Made by a program: the position numbers and the translations under genes. Positions 8,170-16,323 of a stretch of 64,000 nt of DNA are shown here, in pieces (within the stretch, counting starts at the first letter, position 1; every line of letters starts with the position of its first letter). The notes beneath the pieces are model-generated. The model worked only from the letters and a program-made list of their open reading frames with translations, ran no database searches and had not been told where the DNA came from. The DNA is from Halolamina rubra (lineage in GTDB: Archaea; Halobacteriota; Halobacteria; Halobacteriales; Haloferacaceae): assembly GCF_000739555.1 (NCBI RefSeq), contig NZ_BBJN01000008.1, forward strand, positions 1 to 64,000, read 5' to 3'.

Positions 8170-8344
8170 CGGCCATACTGCCCCTGCGTTTAGGGGATAC
8201 ATCCCGCAGAGAGCGGGGAGTCTCAGGAGCGATAGTTGCGCCGACGACGTTTTAGGACCCCTCCTCGGACCCACTGTTGGCCCCCAAGTAACGAGGGCCT
8301 TACCTGTAACCCGGCAGTTCGGAGGGAGTCGCCGTACTCCCTCC
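8170..8344. repeat. Cluster of short perfect hairpins
   Basis: Three stem-loops lie close together: CCCCT/AGGGG near 8179-8194, a TCCCGC/GCGGGGA hairpin near 8201-8219, and GGAGGGAGT (8321-8329) facing ACTCCCTCC (8336-8344) with a 6-base loop. No gene overlaps them. They lie between the divergent ABC ATPase and pilin genes and could be an RNA leader or protein sites. Confidence 0.5.
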
Positions 8345-8498
8345 ACGCTGTCTGTCACCAGGTAGCAGTTCCATACTGTCTTTCGGCGCTGATAATTTGG
8401 TCACGGCTTTTATGTACCAGTCCTGAGTTTGAGCAGATAGACGCGGTAGCCCAGGGGCGCGCCCACACGCGTTACGATGCCCCTACTGCCGGGTTACA
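8305..8498. repeat. 13-bp inverted repeat flanking the pilin promoter
   Basis: TGTAACCCGGCAG at 8305-8317 recurs as its exact reverse complement at 8486-8498. The 168 bases between hold a TATA-like CTTTTATG (8405-8412). The second arm lies 10 bases before the first pilin start codon. The layout would also suit a long-range RNA stem or an invertible segment. Confidence 0.6.
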
Positions 8499-8508
8499 AG
8501 GCAAAACC

Positions 8509-8913
8509 ATGATTTCGAAACTCAAAGCAGCACTCGACGACGATCGAGGTGTGTCACCGGTTATCGGTGTCATCCTCATGGTTGCGATTACGGTCATTCT
8601 CGCAGCCGTTATCGGCACGTTCGTGCTTGGACTGGGCGACAGTCTCGAGCAGGCACCGCAGGCGCAGCTGGATGCGGAGGGTGGTACTGGTGAGATTACG
8701 CTCTCGCACAACGGTGGGGACGCTCTCCCGTCGGCTGACATTACAATCAACGTCGAGGACGCAAGCGGCACGACCAACCCGTTCAGCATTACTGGCGACT
8801 TCTCAGTTGGTGACACAGCTACCGCAAGTGTGTCGGCAAACACTTACACTGTAACCGTCCTTCACGACCCGTCCCAGTCGATCCTGCTCGAAACTCAAGT
8901 CGAGGTCCAGTAA
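8509..8913 (+). CDS. Archaeal type IV pilin
   Basis: A 134-residue pilin precursor. A short charged leader ends in DDDRG, followed by the archaeal pilin core [28 protein letters not shown] (DUF1628-type). The PibD-type peptidase should cut between G and V. The hydrophobic helix then packs into the filament core. The rest is a small beta-rich domain with [14 protein letters not shown] and [11 protein letters not shown], shared with the next gene. ATG at 8509 fits the pilin N-terminus; longer upstream starts would add an unrelated sequence. The function is a surface filament for adhesion or biofilm formation. Confidence 0.92.
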   Translation: MISKLKAALDDDRGVSPVIGVILMVAITVILAAVIGTFVLGLGDSLEQAPQAQLDAEGGTGEITLSHNGGDALPSADITINVEDASGTTNPFSITGDFSVGDTATASVSANTYTVTVLHDPSQSILLETQVEVQ

Positions 8914-8939
8914 CGACCTAACCAACATCCTTTGCACCC

Positions 8940-9374
8940 ATGACTCAAAACGACTATACCGACGATAATCGGGCCGTGAGTCCCGTCATAGGCGTGATAC
9001 TGATGGTTGCAATAACCGTCATTCTCGCCGCTGTGATCGGCGGGTTCGTCCTTGGCCTCGGTGGCGATCTGCAGTCTGCGCCGCAGGCACAGCTTGAGGC
9101 AACTGGCGTCGGCAACGACAACGTGGAGCTATCCCACAACGGCGGTGACGCCATCCCAGCCGGTGATCTCGACGTGAAGTTCGGGAGTAATACCGCTGAG
9201 GGGTTCGAGACGGTATCTCCTGCCAGTAGCAACTACAACGCCGACACGGAGTTCCAAGTCGGCGACTCCGCTGAGTTCGGAAGCGTATTCGGCGGGAATT
9301 CCGAGATTCGAGTTCAGGTGATCCACACTCCATCTGAGTCGATTATCTTGGACACGACAGTTCAAGCACCGTAA
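8940..9374 (+). CDS. Archaeal type IV pilin, paralogue of the preceding gene
   Basis: A 144-residue pilin precursor with leader [12 protein letters not shown], predicted cleavage before VSPVIGVIL, then a hydrophobic helix nearly identical to its neighbour's. The C-terminal domain shares [14 protein letters not shown] and [13 protein letters not shown] with it but is otherwise diverged. The pair looks like a tandem duplication, probably transcribed together (26-base gap). The two products may be mixed in one filament or used alternatively. Confidence 0.92.
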   Translation: MTQNDYTDDNRAVSPVIGVILMVAITVILAAVIGGFVLGLGGDLQSAPQAQLEATGVGNDNVELSHNGGDAIPAGDLDVKFGSNTAEGFETVSPASSNYNADTEFQVGDSAEFGSVFGGNSEIRVQVIHTPSESIILDTTVQAP

Positions 9375-9479
9375 TATCGGTACTCCACAACCAGATTTTC
9401 TTTCGAGAGCCCAAACCCCTACTACCCAGTACACCCCTTGTTGACGCCGATGCCCTCGCCCGGACGTACGATCAACCAC

Positions 9480-10130
9480 CAAAGACCCCGTAACGGCAGT
9501 AGAAGTCTATCGCGAAACGGCGAAACCGGATAACTGGGGCAGCCAGCGCGTCGCGAGTGCGATCAACAGCAACCAGAGGAACGAGTTCGAGGGGATTTCG
9601 CAAGCGGAAGTGCGGGCGTGGGTCGAAGGTGACAGCAAGCCCGACGCCGCCCCGAGTCGTCGACGTGGCCCAGGATCGCGGTTGGCTGGCCGACGGGTGG
9701 ACCGACACCGTCCGGGCGCTCGCCCAGCTGGTGATCGGCGTCAATGCGTTCGGCTCGAATATCGAGGAGAACTACACCCCTCTTGAGCCACGCCGATCCA
9801 GGGACCGAAGCCGTGATCTGGACCGCACTCGATGCCGTCGACGTCGACGCCCACCACTCAATCGCGACGACGCGCAAGCAGATGAACTCAAGCCGGCAAC
9901 CCACGCGCCCCCTCAGCCGGGCACTCGTCGTCGACGACGCACCATCGGCGCCAAACACGCGGAGTCCATTCCCGGGTACCCGAATAGGCCGCCGACACCC
10001 CTCAAGTCATCCAGAAGGATCCTGCTCTGGTGTTCGCGGATGCAGGCGTCGACGACGGGACAACGCGACGCCGCAGAGCCAACCGATCGGCTGCGAGGTA
10101 CTTCGCCGATCTGACGCAGTCACACGAGTC
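9480..10130 (+). pseudogene. Decayed gene, possibly homing-endonuclease-like
   Basis: Protein-like sequence continues across all three frames. It starts around VEVYRETAKPDNWGSQRVASAI and SQAEVRAWVEG, shifts to VVDVAQDRGWLADGWTDTVRALAQLVIGVNAFGS, then shifts again to TEAVIWTALDAVDVDAHHSIATT and later fragments up to about 10130. The order and the words resemble a haloarchaeal protein family that I loosely associate with LAGLIDADG-type enzymes, but no catalytic motif survives. At least three shifts mean it is dead. It separates the pilins from the TFB gene. Confidence 0.55.
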
Positions 10131-10265
10131 GGTAACGAGGGGCCAACCACCATCGACGCCAGCGTGACGACGCAGTTCGCGAGCGCCGACTGGCTCCAAG
10201 CGGTGCCAATCGCTTTCGGAATCACTCGTCGGAGGTAGGTGGTCCCCGATCGACGTGAGGCGGTC

Positions 10266-10308
10266 TTAACCAACAAATGTCCGTCCTACCCCGCCAACTG
10301 TTGGTTAA
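10266..10308. promoter_or_regulatory. TTAACCAACA inverted-repeat site B
   Basis: TTAACCAACA (10266-10275) is perfectly matched by TGTTGGTTAA (10299-10308). The spacer is 23 bases and unlike the spacers of sites A and C. The site lies 40 bases past the TFB stop codon. Arm identity with different spacers points to protein recognition or a conserved RNA stem. Confidence 0.78.
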
Positions 10309-10348
10309 ACCTTCGAACAGCAACGGAGTGTCCCGCCCGGTCGAAACG

Positions 10349-11272
10349 TCACCCAGTAACCGTAAGTAGCGAATCACGGTGTTTCCGGACCGTTTCGACC
10401 GTCACCTCAGCGGCCGCCGCCGCATCGGCCTGCGTCAACGGTTCGTCCTGCGAACACGCCGCCATGTACAGACAGGCGGCGGCGAACCCCGCTGGATGCA
10501 CGCCGGTCGTGACGCCGGCGTCGACGGCCTGCGTGGCCAACTGCGCAGCCTGCCGCCGCACCGCGTCGGTACACCCCAACTCGGCCGCCAGCCGCGGGAC
10601 GAACTGGCTCGGCCGCACCGGCGGCGTCGGCAGCCCCAGTTCCGTGTTCAGCACGCGATACGCGCCCTCGACGCGGGCCTGGCTGACCCGGGCCAGCGGC
10701 GCCACGTCGGTCATGAGCCACGACTGCCCGGTACATCGACAGACCCCAAACACGCTCGCGGCCGCCATCGCCTCGATCGACCGGCCGGGGAGCAGGCCCG
10801 CATCCTGCGCGGTCCGGAACAGCTGACACGCCTGCTCGCGCACCGACGCCGCCAGCCCCAGCGCGCTCGCGATCCGCTGGACCTCCGTGAGCCCGTGGCC
10901 GAGATTGCGCTCCCGTTTCGACTGCCAGCGGGCTCGGGACTGCTGCCGGCGCATGCGGGCCAGTCGGCGTCGTTTTTCGTTCTCCAGCTCGTTCCCCTGC
11001 GCATCCCGCTGGCTGCCGATCCGGGTCGACAGGCCGCGATCGTGCCGCGTCGCCGTGAGCGGTGCCCCGGCCCGCTTCGCCGACTCGGGATCGTCGGCGC
11101 GCCACGTCGGCCCCCGATCGACGTGCTGGTCGTCCATGACCAGGCCACAGTCCGTACACGCCGTCTCGACGGCCGTCGTCCGCACGTCGCCGCCACACTC
11201 CGGACACGGCTTGGTTGTACCCCACTGGACGTCCTCGTCGAACACCCGTTCGTAGCTGTCTCTCGTCGGCAT
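10349..11272 (-). CDS. tfb: Transcription initiation factor TFB, element type
   Basis: A 307-residue TFIIB homologue. The zinc ribbon uses C23, C26, C39 and C42 (CPECGG...CTDCG). The B-reader region (RGPTWRADDPESAKRAG) follows, then two cyclin-like repeats from about residues 110 to 300, with a final helix-turn-helix (ADAAAAAEVTVETVRKHRDSLL). TFB recruits RNA polymerase to TATA/BRE promoters. Haloarchaea carry several TFBs with different targets. This copy lies on the accessory region, divergent from the large ATPase, so it may serve the element's own promoters. ATG at 11272 is preferred over a GTG nine bases upstream. Confidence 0.9.
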   Translation of the reverse strand: MPTRDSYERVFDEDVQWGTTKPCPECGGDVRTTAVETACTDCGLVMDDQHVDRGPTWRADDPESAKRAGAPLTATRHDRGLSTRIGSQRDAQGNELENEKRRRLARMRRQQSRARWQSKRERNLGHGLTEVQRIASALGLAASVREQACQLFRTAQDAGLLPGRSIEAMAAASVFGVCRCTGQSWLMTDVAPLARVSQARVEGAYRVLNTELGLPTPPVRPSQFVPRLAAELGCTDAVRRQAAQLATQAVDAGVTTGVHPAGFAAACLYMAACSQDEPLTQADAAAAAEVTVETVRKHRDSLLTVTG

Positions 11273-11453
11273 CGGTCTCACCTACTGGAGCCCCCGCCAC
11301 GCCGGCGAGCCCTCCACCCCTCTCGGGGTCGACAAACTCGGCGCGACGCTCACCCAGTCGAACGGTCTACCTACAACCGGAACCCGGGAAAGAATATACA
11401 ACGCATCGCTCGCAATTTGTGCCAACACCGGTCCTCGACAGCCGCACGAACCC

Positions 11454-14400
11454 ATGTTCCCCGATGGCTTCACGACCGAGCGGTCCTACCTCCGCGTCCA
11501 CCCGAGCGACGAGCCGCTCCAGCCCGACCGGATCGCCCAGTCGCTGACCCGGCTGCACCGCACGGACGCCGCCACCGAGCCACCCACCCACGAGTGGCTG
11601 TTCGCCGCCACCGGCGAGCCCGGCCCGGACGGCGACCGCCGGATCGAGTGGTACGTCGGCACCGACGGCCAGCTCGGCCCGGTCCGCCGCACCCTCCGCC
11701 AAGTCCTCCCTGACTCGGTCGACCTCGTCGAAACCGACTGTACGTATCGGGAGCTGCTCGATCTGCCGGCCGACCCCGACGTGGCGACGGCGCCCAGCGC
11801 TGCCGATCCTGGCGACACAGTGGCCGACGGGGCCGGCACCGACGCCGTCGACGCGACGGCCGGGGCTTCCGACACCGAGACTGCCGACACCCCCCACTGG
11901 GACGTCGCCGCCGTCGAGTGGGAGGGCGTCGGCGACCGCCCGGCCGACTGGCAGTGCCCGCTCCCGTCGCTCGCCGAGTTCGCCGTCGATGACGACCCGA
12001 ACGCTAACACCGACACGGCGGGCAACTGGCCGCTCGCGGACCTGCTGGACGGGCTCGCGACCAGCGATGCCCCGACACTCGTCCAGTTCCTGCTCACGCC
12101 GCGAGCCGACTGGACCGCCAGGAAGGCGGACCGCATCCTCGACCTCGAACTCCACAGCGATCTCCGTCGCAACGCCGTCCTCCAGTCGCTCCTCGGCTCG
12201 CCGGAGCGACCCGCGGAACCAGACCCACCGGACGCGACCGACGACCCCGACAGCCCTGATGAGTCGGTCAACCCCGCGAACCGCCAGCGCATCGAGGGCC
12301 TCCGCACCGTCGACGCCCGGCAGTCGTTCACCCTCAACGCTCGCGCGATCACGGTCGACACCGACGCCGACCGGGCGACCCGCACCAGCGAGGCCGTCGC
12401 CGCTGGCCTCCAGGCGATCCGGGGGGATCACTACCGGGTCACCCCGACCGTGGCCGACTACGGCACGGACGCCGCCCACGACCGCCTCGCCGACCTCTGC
12501 ACCCGCACAACCACCCAGTCGCCGACGCGCTGGCGCCACCAGCTCCCCGGAACAACCAACGCCAGCCCGGCCATCGTCGCCGATCCGGGCGCCGTCGCGG
12601 CCTGCTGTCTCGTGAACGGGCCGGCGCTCGGCCCCGCAGCCAGCCGGGCCGTCGAGCCGACGCCGGCCGACCGAACGGGGATCGAGCTCCCGCCTCGAAC
12701 GGTGCTCGATCGCTATCTTGACCAGGCGGGGATGACCGTCGGCCACCCGAAAACCGGCGACCGGGAGCGCCTCGACGCGACGCTGTCGCTGCCGCCGTCG
12801 ATCCAGCCGCTCCACACCACGCTGTTCGGCGCCACCGGCAGCGGGAAAACCGCGGTCGGGCAGACGATGCAGCTCACCAACCACGCCGCGACCGACGGCG
12901 CCACCGTCTACCTCGACGCCAAGGGCGACAACGCGCCCGCCGAGTACGCCCGCATGCAGTTCGCCCGCCACGGCGATCTGGACAACCTCCACTACTTCGA
13001 CTGCACCGAATACCTCCCCGCCCTCCCGTTCCTCACGATCGAGCCGCTCCTCGAGGCCGGCCTGGATCGCGAGTGGGCGGTCAACACCGTCGCCGAACAC
13101 TACGTCGACCTGCTCGCCGCCGCCATGGGCCCCGAGCAGTTCTACAGCGCGGAGGCGGCCGTCGAGGTGCTCGAACAGCTCGTCCGCGCGCTGTTCGACC
13201 CCGTCCACGGCGCCGCCAGCATCAGCCAGCAGGAGCTGCTCGCGGCCGCCGCGCAGTTCCACGAGACGGGCAACCCGCCGCCGGTCTCCGACGGCGCGCT
13301 CCACCAGAAGCTCGCCAACACCGCCGCGAACGCGCCAACGACGTTCGACAGCATCATGAGCGCCGTCACCCGCCGCATCGGGCTCGCGACCAACGACGCC
13401 CGGCTCGCCCCGCTGTTCGAGGCCCAGCCCGACGCCGCGACGTTTGACCTCCGCGCGGCGCTCGACGAGGACTGCGTCATCGTGTTCGACCTCCAGGGGT
13501 ACGGCGACCGCTCGCGCACCCTGCTGGCGGTCGCCATCCTCTCCCAGCTCTGGCGCGCGCTCCAGCGGCGCCACGCGCTCGCCCCCGACCGGGACCACCC
13601 GCTCGTCAACTGCTACATCGAGGAGGCCGCGGAGCTGGCGACGACGGGCGTGCTCGACACGCTCCTCGCCCAGGGGCGGTCGTTCAACCTGGCGCTGACG
13701 CTCGCGATGCAGTTCCCCGAACAGCTCCGGGAGTCCCACCCGCGTGTCTATGCCGAACTGCTCAACGACGTCGGCACCATCATCACGGGCCCCGTCGGCG
13801 TCGATCGCCGGCTGGCCGAACGGCTGGCCTCCAGCGACGCCGACGCCGAGGCGGTTGCCGACCGCCTGCGCGACCTCCAGCGTGGCGAGTGGCTCGTCCG
13901 CCCCGCCGCCCCCTTCGCCACCCGCCAGCCGCGGCCCTTTGCCGTCGCGTCACCATCGCTGCCTGAGGGCCACCCGGAGAGCGACCGGTCGCTCACCGGC
14001 GCTCGCGACCAGGCGTTCGACGACGCGTTCGCGGCGGCGAAGACGCGGACGCGAGAGCAGCGTGGCGTCGCGGTCGGCCGCACGGCCAGTGGGAGCACGG
14101 ACCCCGCGGCCCTCGACGGCCCGGTCACGGGCTCGGTGGCGGGGTTGACGGCCGCCACCGCGACCATCCCCCACTCCGAGCGGTTCCCGGACGGCCTCAC
14201 GTACCTCGATGAACCGCCGTACCCGCTCGTCTGCGAGACGTGTGAAACCCGCTATGCGGCGACGCCCGAGGGGATGCGCCGCGCGATCGCGTGTCACGGC
14301 TCGCTCGACGCCGTCGACCGGGCGAACATCCCCATCTGCTCGCTCGATCTCCAGCTCACCAGCGGGGAGCGCGCCGCGAGTCCGTACAGCGACGCCCAGC

Positions 14401-15131
14401 TCCGCCTGCTCGCCGCCGTGTACATGGCCCACCAGCAGCGCTTCGACCCGACGCTGGAGTACGACCTCGTCTGGGACTCCATGACCCAGCTGGAGGCGTA
14501 CGTCGGCATCGACACCGACGGCGCCCAGGAGTTACTCGACGACGGCCTCCTCCGCATCGACTGTCGCCGCCCCCACAAGCTGTACACGGTGACGCCCGAC
14601 GGCCGGGACGCCATCGGCGTCGGCCACCGGGAGGGGATCGCCTACGGCGACGGCACGGGCGATCTCTCGGAGTCGAGTCTCCACGTCGCGATGGTTGCGG
14701 TAGGGGCACGGCTACTGGACCAGGAGTTCGTCGCCCCCGCCGACCAGCCCGGGACGCGCGTCGAGCGCTACTACGGCGTCGACGATGGCCGGTTGGACGC
14801 GGCGGTGCTCGACGCCGATGGTGACGTCGTGGCGGCGCTCGAGGCCGAGCGCATCAACAACGACCGCGGGGAGGCGATCCCCAGCGATTTCGACAAGATG
14901 GCGGCCTGCGACCCCGAGGCGGCGTGGTGGCTGGTGAAGACGCGGGGCGATGGCCACCAGGTGTTGCGGGCGCTGCATGACCCGCCCGATGGGGACAGCC
15001 GGGTGCCCCGGTCGTACAGCGAGAACATGGCGCCGCGTGAGTACCGCCTCGACACGCCGGGGTTGACGGACGTGCTCACCCTCGAGTACGCCCGGGACAC
15101 GCTGCTCGACGGTGACGGGCCGCTGGCGTGA
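11454..15131 (+). CDS. HerA/VirB4-like conjugation-type ATPase with C-terminal nuclease-like module
   Basis: A 1225-residue protein. The N-terminal 300 residues resemble the non-catalytic region of haloarchaeal VirB4/TraC-like ATPases (YLRVHPSDEPLQPDRIAQSL, IEWYVGTDGQLGPV). The motor has Walker A GATGSGKT near residue 460 and Walker B CVIVFDLQG near 675, then the sensor-like IEEAAEL and MQFPEQLRES. A Cys/His cluster near 925-950 (CETC...ACH) may bind zinc. A winged helix follows (about 980-1055). The final part has a PD-(D/E)XK-like or replication-relaxation-like core (RLDAAVLDADGDVVAALEAERINND). The role is probably DNA translocation during transfer. It is divergent from tfb. Confidence 0.8.
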   Translation: MFPDGFTTERSYLRVHPSDEPLQPDRIAQSLTRLHRTDAATEPPTHEWLFAATGEPGPDGDRRIEWYVGTDGQLGPVRRTLRQVLPDSVDLVETDCTYRELLDLPADPDVATAPSAADPGDTVADGAGTDAVDATAGASDTETADTPHWDVAAVEWEGVGDRPADWQCPLPSLAEFAVDDDPNANTDTAGNWPLADLLDGLATSDAPTLVQFLLTPRADWTARKADRILDLELHSDLRRNAVLQSLLGSPERPAEPDPPDATDDPDSPDESVNPANRQRIEGLRTVDARQSFTLNARAITVDTDADRATRTSEAVAAGLQAIRGDHYRVTPTVADYGTDAAHDRLADLCTRTTTQSPTRWRHQLPGTTNASPAIVADPGAVAACCLVNGPALGPAASRAVEPTPADRTGIELPPRTVLDRYLDQAGMTVGHPKTGDRERLDATLSLPPSIQPLHTTLFGATGSGKTAVGQTMQLTNHAATDGATVYLDAKGDNAPAEYARMQFARHGDLDNLHYFDCTEYLPALPFLTIEPLLEAGLDREWAVNTVAEHYVDLLAAAMGPEQFYSAEAAVEVLEQLVRALFDPVHGAASISQQELLAAAAQFHETGNPPPVSDGALHQKLANTAANAPTTFDSIMSAVTRRIGLATNDARLAPLFEAQPDAATFDLRAALDEDCVIVFDLQGYGDRSRTLLAVAILSQLWRALQRRHALAPDRDHPLVNCYIEEAAELATTGVLDTLLAQGRSFNLALTLAMQFPEQLRESHPRVYAELLNDVGTIITGPVGVDRRLAERLASSDADAEAVADRLRDLQRGEWLVRPAAPFATRQPRPFAVASPSLPEGHPESDRSLTGARDQAFDDAFAAAKTRTREQRGVAVGRTASGSTDPAALDGPVTGSVAGLTAATATIPHSERFPDGLTYLDEPPYPLVCETCETRYAATPEGMRRAIACHGSLDAVDRANIPICSLDLQLTSGERAASPYSDAQLRLLAAVYMAHQQRFDPTLEYDLVWDSMTQLEAYVGIDTDGAQELLDDGLLRIDCRRPHKLYTVTPDGRDAIGVGHREGIAYGDGTGDLSESSLHVAMVAVGARLLDQEFVAPADQPGTRVERYYGVDDGRLDAAVLDADGDVVAALEAERINNDRGEAIPSDFDKMAACDPEAAWWLVKTRGDGHQVLRALHDPPDGDSRVPRSYSENMAPREYRLDTPGLTDVLTLEYARDTLLDGDGPLA

Positions 15132-15189
15132 CGGCCGCAGCCACTACAGAGGGGGTACCGTCCGCAAGAACACACGTAACGGGCCGCTG
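15132..15189. other. Short spacer after the ATPase gene
   Basis: This is GC-rich spacer with no feature seen before the minisatellite begins. Confidence 0.4.
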
Positions 15190-15560
15190 AGGGCGTCGAC
15201 GATGCGGAGGGACAGGTCGGGCGGCGACAGTGGGGGAGGAGCAGGGCGGGCGTCAATGATGGGGACGTCGGTCTGCGCTCCGACTATGGAGCGGCAGGGG
15301 ATGGCGTCGACGGTGGGGAACGAGCAGGGCGGGCGTTGATGATGGAGACGTGGAGATCGGGCATCTACGATGGGGAACCGGCTGGGCGTCGACGATGGGG
15401 AGCCGGTCAGGCGTCGATGGTGAGGGAGCTGGTCAAGCATCGGTGATAGAGTGGAGCAGGTTGGGCATCGACGTTGGTGTAGTGCAAACCGGGCGTCGAC
15501 GATGCGAGAAGCCGGTCGGACATCGACGATGAGTGTGGAGCCGGCCGGTGTGCCGCTGCC
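15190..15560. repeat. GTCGAC-rich minisatellite, about 12 degenerate units
   Basis: A 25-30-bp unit recurs about a dozen times. Its core is GGGCGTCGACGATGGGGAG followed by CCGGTC. The best copies are at about 15377-15430 and 15494-15540; outer copies are more diverged. On the minus strand the repeats give an open frame rich in IVDARP-like words, which I regard as a by-product. Variants of the core word (ATCGTCGACGCC in reverse) occur in another array at 35984-36034. Confidence 0.8.
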
Positions 15561-16323
15561 GAGGATACTGAAGCGGCCGTGTCCGCGGGTGGCCGCTGGG
15601 GCAGTGCGGGACCGATGGGTCGCCGTGATGCCCGCGCAGCACGGATCTGGAGAAACGCAGGCAAGCGTGGGTGTGTAGTCCCGTCCGTGTGGCTCTTCGG
15701 GTGGTGTCCACAGATCGTGGTGGCGTCGGCGGCGTCGACGCCCGGGCTGGCGCGCTCGGTGTTGCGAGGCAGTGCGTGGGACCGGACGGACGGCATCGCG
15801 CCGGCGTCCTCGTCCGGTCACAGCCATCTGTGAAGTGCCCGTGGGGCGTCGACGCCACCCGGGTGTTCGGGGGCGTCGGGTGGCGCTCGAGCCGTCGACG
15901 CCGTCGTCACCCTGGTTGGTCGCGCTGGTGCCGCCCGGCTCGCTGTCGGGGGGTGCTCTCTCGCTCTATCGATGGTGGGTACGCGCCACGTCTGTGACTG
16001 CCTACACGTTCCGTCTCTCGGGCCGTTTCCGGACGGTACCAGCTCTGTAGTTGTTGGCGATGTCGACAACATTGACCCACGCCGGCTGTCGTGCGACAGG
16101 CTATTTCGGTGTGTTTCGTCCCGCCAGGCAGTCGAGGAGCGTCAAGTTCTGTGAGTAAGACGCTCACCACGCGGCAGGGAGCCGACAACCCGAGCGGCGA
16201 TGCACCGACGCGCCAGGCTGCGACGCACTCAGACGAGCCGACATAGTGGTTACGCCCCCACCACCCCGACGTCGACGCGCTCCCCCACAGCGGATGGGCA
16301 ACGGCACAAACGCGTCGCTGCGG
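15561..16323. other. Long GC-rich non-coding stretch
   Basis: I see no gene, tRNA or insertion sequence here. Several open frames exist on both strands but lack start signals and family motifs. More GTCGACGCC words appear at 15735-15745 and 15845-15900. This stretch ends the accessory region before the first clear core gene. Confidence 0.5.

Noticed and set aside
8236-8508. Longer N-terminus for the first pilin
   Set aside because: Pilin leaders are short and charged; the upstream in-frame codons cross the promoter and hairpins.
8914-8926. A lone CTAACCAACAT word right after the first pilin stop
   Set aside because: It looks like half of the TTAACCAACA sites, but no facing GTTGGTTA arm exists within 60 bases.
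11367-13739. A 790-residue open frame opposite the large ATPase
   Set aside because: It is antisense to a gene with clear motor motifs and shows only Arg/Gly/Val-rich sequence expected from GC-rich codons.
1-15560. CRISPR arrays at the 32-bp repeats or at the minisatellite
   Set aside because: The repeats are directly adjacent, with no unique spacers, and no cas gene is present.
15144-15827. A 227-residue minus-strand frame with repeated IVDARP words
   Set aside because: The repeats come from the DNA minisatellite; unit lengths are not multiples of three throughout, so a protein repeat is not maintained.
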